From: Amblyornis subalaris
Taxonomy: Eukaryota > Chordata > Aves > Passeriformes > Ptilonorhynchidae
Assembly (NCBI GenBank): GCA_018881555.1
Contig: JACAXG010000170.1
Span: forward strand, 1,043,987 to 1,107,986
Direction of reading: 5' to 3'
Length of the DNA stretch: 64,000 nt
The notes below the pieces were generated by a model. The model was given only the letters and a program-made list of their open reading frames with translations. It was not told where the DNA came from and ran no database searches. Both the position numbers and the translations under genes were made by a program. Each line of letters begins with the position of its first letter. The stretch's first letter is position 1. Shown piece after piece: positions 62,551 to 64,000 of the stretch.

Positions 62551-62771
62551 AGCACAGTGGAGAAAGTCATCATTAATCAAATGCAAGCACATTTAGCAAA
62601 GTTCAATGTGTATGAAAAATTTATGTCAACCTTTAGGCTCTATGACAGTCCCAAGGCTTCACTTAATAAGTTCCATAATGACTTACTGTTAATGGCCAAT
62701 TCACATTATCTCTTTGAGGTCTGCTGGGCCTTTCAGGAACATCTTCTATTATTGATTCTGGAGCTGCTGTA
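62551..62771 (+). pseudogene. Reverse-transcriptase relic of an ancient L2/CR1-clade LINE
   Basis: About 51 codons (62551-62703) read STVEKVIINQMQAHLAKFN, then VYEKFMSTFRLYDSPKASLNK and FHNDLLLMANS. This resembles the fingers/palm start of non-LTR reverse transcriptases of the L2 type as I remember it (the K-V-x-E-K-V-x-x-N-Q-L-x-x-H-L and ND-LLLA-x-x-S blocks). After a one-base frame change, D-S-G-A-A-V (62754-62771) sits where the catalytic motif A (D-L-S-A-A-F) is expected. The element is dead: it is truncated, frameshifted and lacks the rest of the domain. Family assignment is from memory only. Confidence 0.6.
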
Positions 62772-63791
62772 CGTTGCCCAGACATAGAAACAAAACTGTT
62801 GTTTACATTCTTTGCTGTCTAAAATGGAAAAGTTGGATGCCTGAAAGTATGAAAACTCACAGAACGTGACNTTCTCTGCTGCTATGTGGCTCCAGCATAG
62901 AATGAATGAAGCAGTAGCTGTTTGTGGGGGCTGGCAGGAGCTCTTGGAAGCGACTGGAAATTTGACGTATCTTGTCCATTGATTTAGCAGAGATGTACAC
63001 TCCAAAAGCTGTCCTCATGCAGCCATCCATCACCCTTGCTAGCAGTCTGAGGGGAGCTCAGGTACGGAATGCCTCCCTGCCCGAGTTCTGCAGCTTTGTT
63101 TCTCTAATGAATCATAGTTAATCGCAGATATTTAATTTCTATCCGAATTTTANCTGGGTAAAAAGGCTCCTGACGACCAAGACTCGCCCATTTCTGTGGT
63201 TTTGCACAATGCTCCAGCTTTTCACTAAGCACAGTCTCTCAGGATTGTTCAGTTCTTGTGATTGTGTCATTCTCTAAAGCCTACACCCTGTGTACACTCT
63301 TTAGCACAGTGTTTACTACNGTGAGTAAACGGTAGCACTCCTAACAGGTTGCTGCAACCCAACTGCTCCCACAGTCCTGGAGGCTGCTGTGCCACACTGT
63401 GTTTGAACATCATTAAATGGAGNAATTAAGACACTCTGTGTGCCCACCCAGGCTGCCCCTGCCCTGCACACTGCTCGGGAATGCCTGGTGTCGTGTACCT
63501 CTCCTCTCATGGGGTAAAATTCCTCCGATAACACCGAAGCCCCTCACTAAGAACGGCTAAAAAAGCATATTTTTTTGTCATGGCCACCAAAGAGAACTGT
63601 TTCATTCACCTAAGTAAAAATATGCAACCGTAGTAAAGGTGAGAATAATAGTAAAATAAATAAAGGCATAGGAGCTGCTTTACACTATTTTGAAAAAGAA
63701 AGAAGAAAACAGCAGAAATTCNTTCTATTGAGAGACACTGTAAATCACCAGCACAGTCAGCCCCTACCATCCAGCCACTATATCAAAGTAT

Positions 63792-63925
63792 CATCATTGG
63801 GGTTGGAAGGGACCTTAAGCATCACCCAGTTCCAACCTCCTGCCGTGGCCAGGGACACGTTGCACCAGACCAGGTTGCTCAGAGCCCCTGCCAACCCTGC
63901 CCTGGACACTTCCAGCTGCAGATCG
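63792..63925 (-). mobile_element. CR1 LINE 3'-end fragment
   Basis: It reads 'cattggggttggaagggaccttaagcatcacc', 'gccgtggccagggacacgttgcacc', 'agaccaggttgctcagagcccc' and 'ccctggacacttccagctgc'. It is reverse-oriented and its right end is uncertain. Confidence 0.88.
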
Positions 63926-64000
63926 AAACAGAAGCTGCTTTTCTCCCTTGCTGCCTTCTCCTCCTCTTTCTTATCCCACCTCCAAGAGAGAGCAGCGAGG

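Larger units (their letters stand above)
59061..64000. other. Intergenic stretch downstream of CDH11
   Basis: No gene is recognised. It contains a CpG-bearing GC-rich part (59095-59640), two simple repeats, a 29 bp direct repeat, a reverse-transcriptase relic and CR1 pieces, listed separately. The remaining frames are short and unlike known proteins. Confidence 0.6.

Noticed and set aside
1..64000. tRNA, rRNA, miRNA or CRISPR-like arrays
   Set aside because: I found no cloverleaf-like or rRNA-like sequence and no spaced direct repeats of CRISPR type. The only arrays are eukaryotic simple repeats and the minisatellite.

Overview
This is a vertebrate nuclear DNA window, most likely from a bird and probably a neoavian or passerine species. 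It carries many 3'-anchored CR1-type LINE fragments, two avian-style LTR remnants and short introns. The only protein-coding gene I can support is cadherin-11 (CDH11, OB-cadherin), a classical type II cadherin on the + strand. All eleven coding exons are present between 37358 and 56637. They splice in a consistent frame (2379 nt including the stop) to a 792-residue protein. It has a signal peptide, a propeptide ending in a furin-type RSKR site, five extracellular cadherin repeats, one membrane span and a cytoplasmic tail with p120- and beta-catenin-binding regions.

Layout. 1-37189 has no recognisable coding exon. It is either the large 5' intron(s) of CDH11 or upstream DNA, because the first coding exon has its own splice acceptor and so at least one non-coding 5' exon lies upstream. 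This part holds CR1 scraps, a solo LTR at 32143-32694 and an LTR at 36775-37075. It also has several CpG-retaining or unusually complex unique segments that look like candidate regulatory elements; the strongest is 12160-12840. 37190-57455 is the CDH11 body and proximal 3'UTR. Its introns contain three CR1 copies and a 0.9 kb C-rich minisatellite that begins about 16 bp after a splice donor. 57455-59060 is AT-rich with further poly(A) signals and may be extended 3'UTR. 59060-64000 is intergenic, with a CpG-rich patch, two simple repeats, a degraded reverse-transcriptase relic of L2/CR1-clade type near 62551-62771, and a terminal CR1.

Functionally the window is one adhesion gene plus its non-coding surroundings. 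The points most worth checking are: the LTR with promoter and poly(A) motifs 114 bp upstream of the first coding exon in gene orientation; the CpG-rich upstream segment; the intron 10 read-through that would complete a membrane span with a very short tail; the minisatellite; and the in-frame RT relic.

Single N bases are scattered throughout, including inside exons, and look like masked heterozygous positions. Nothing here was aligned or searched. CDH11 identity and residue comparisons rest on recall of the family, and conservation claims are hypotheses.
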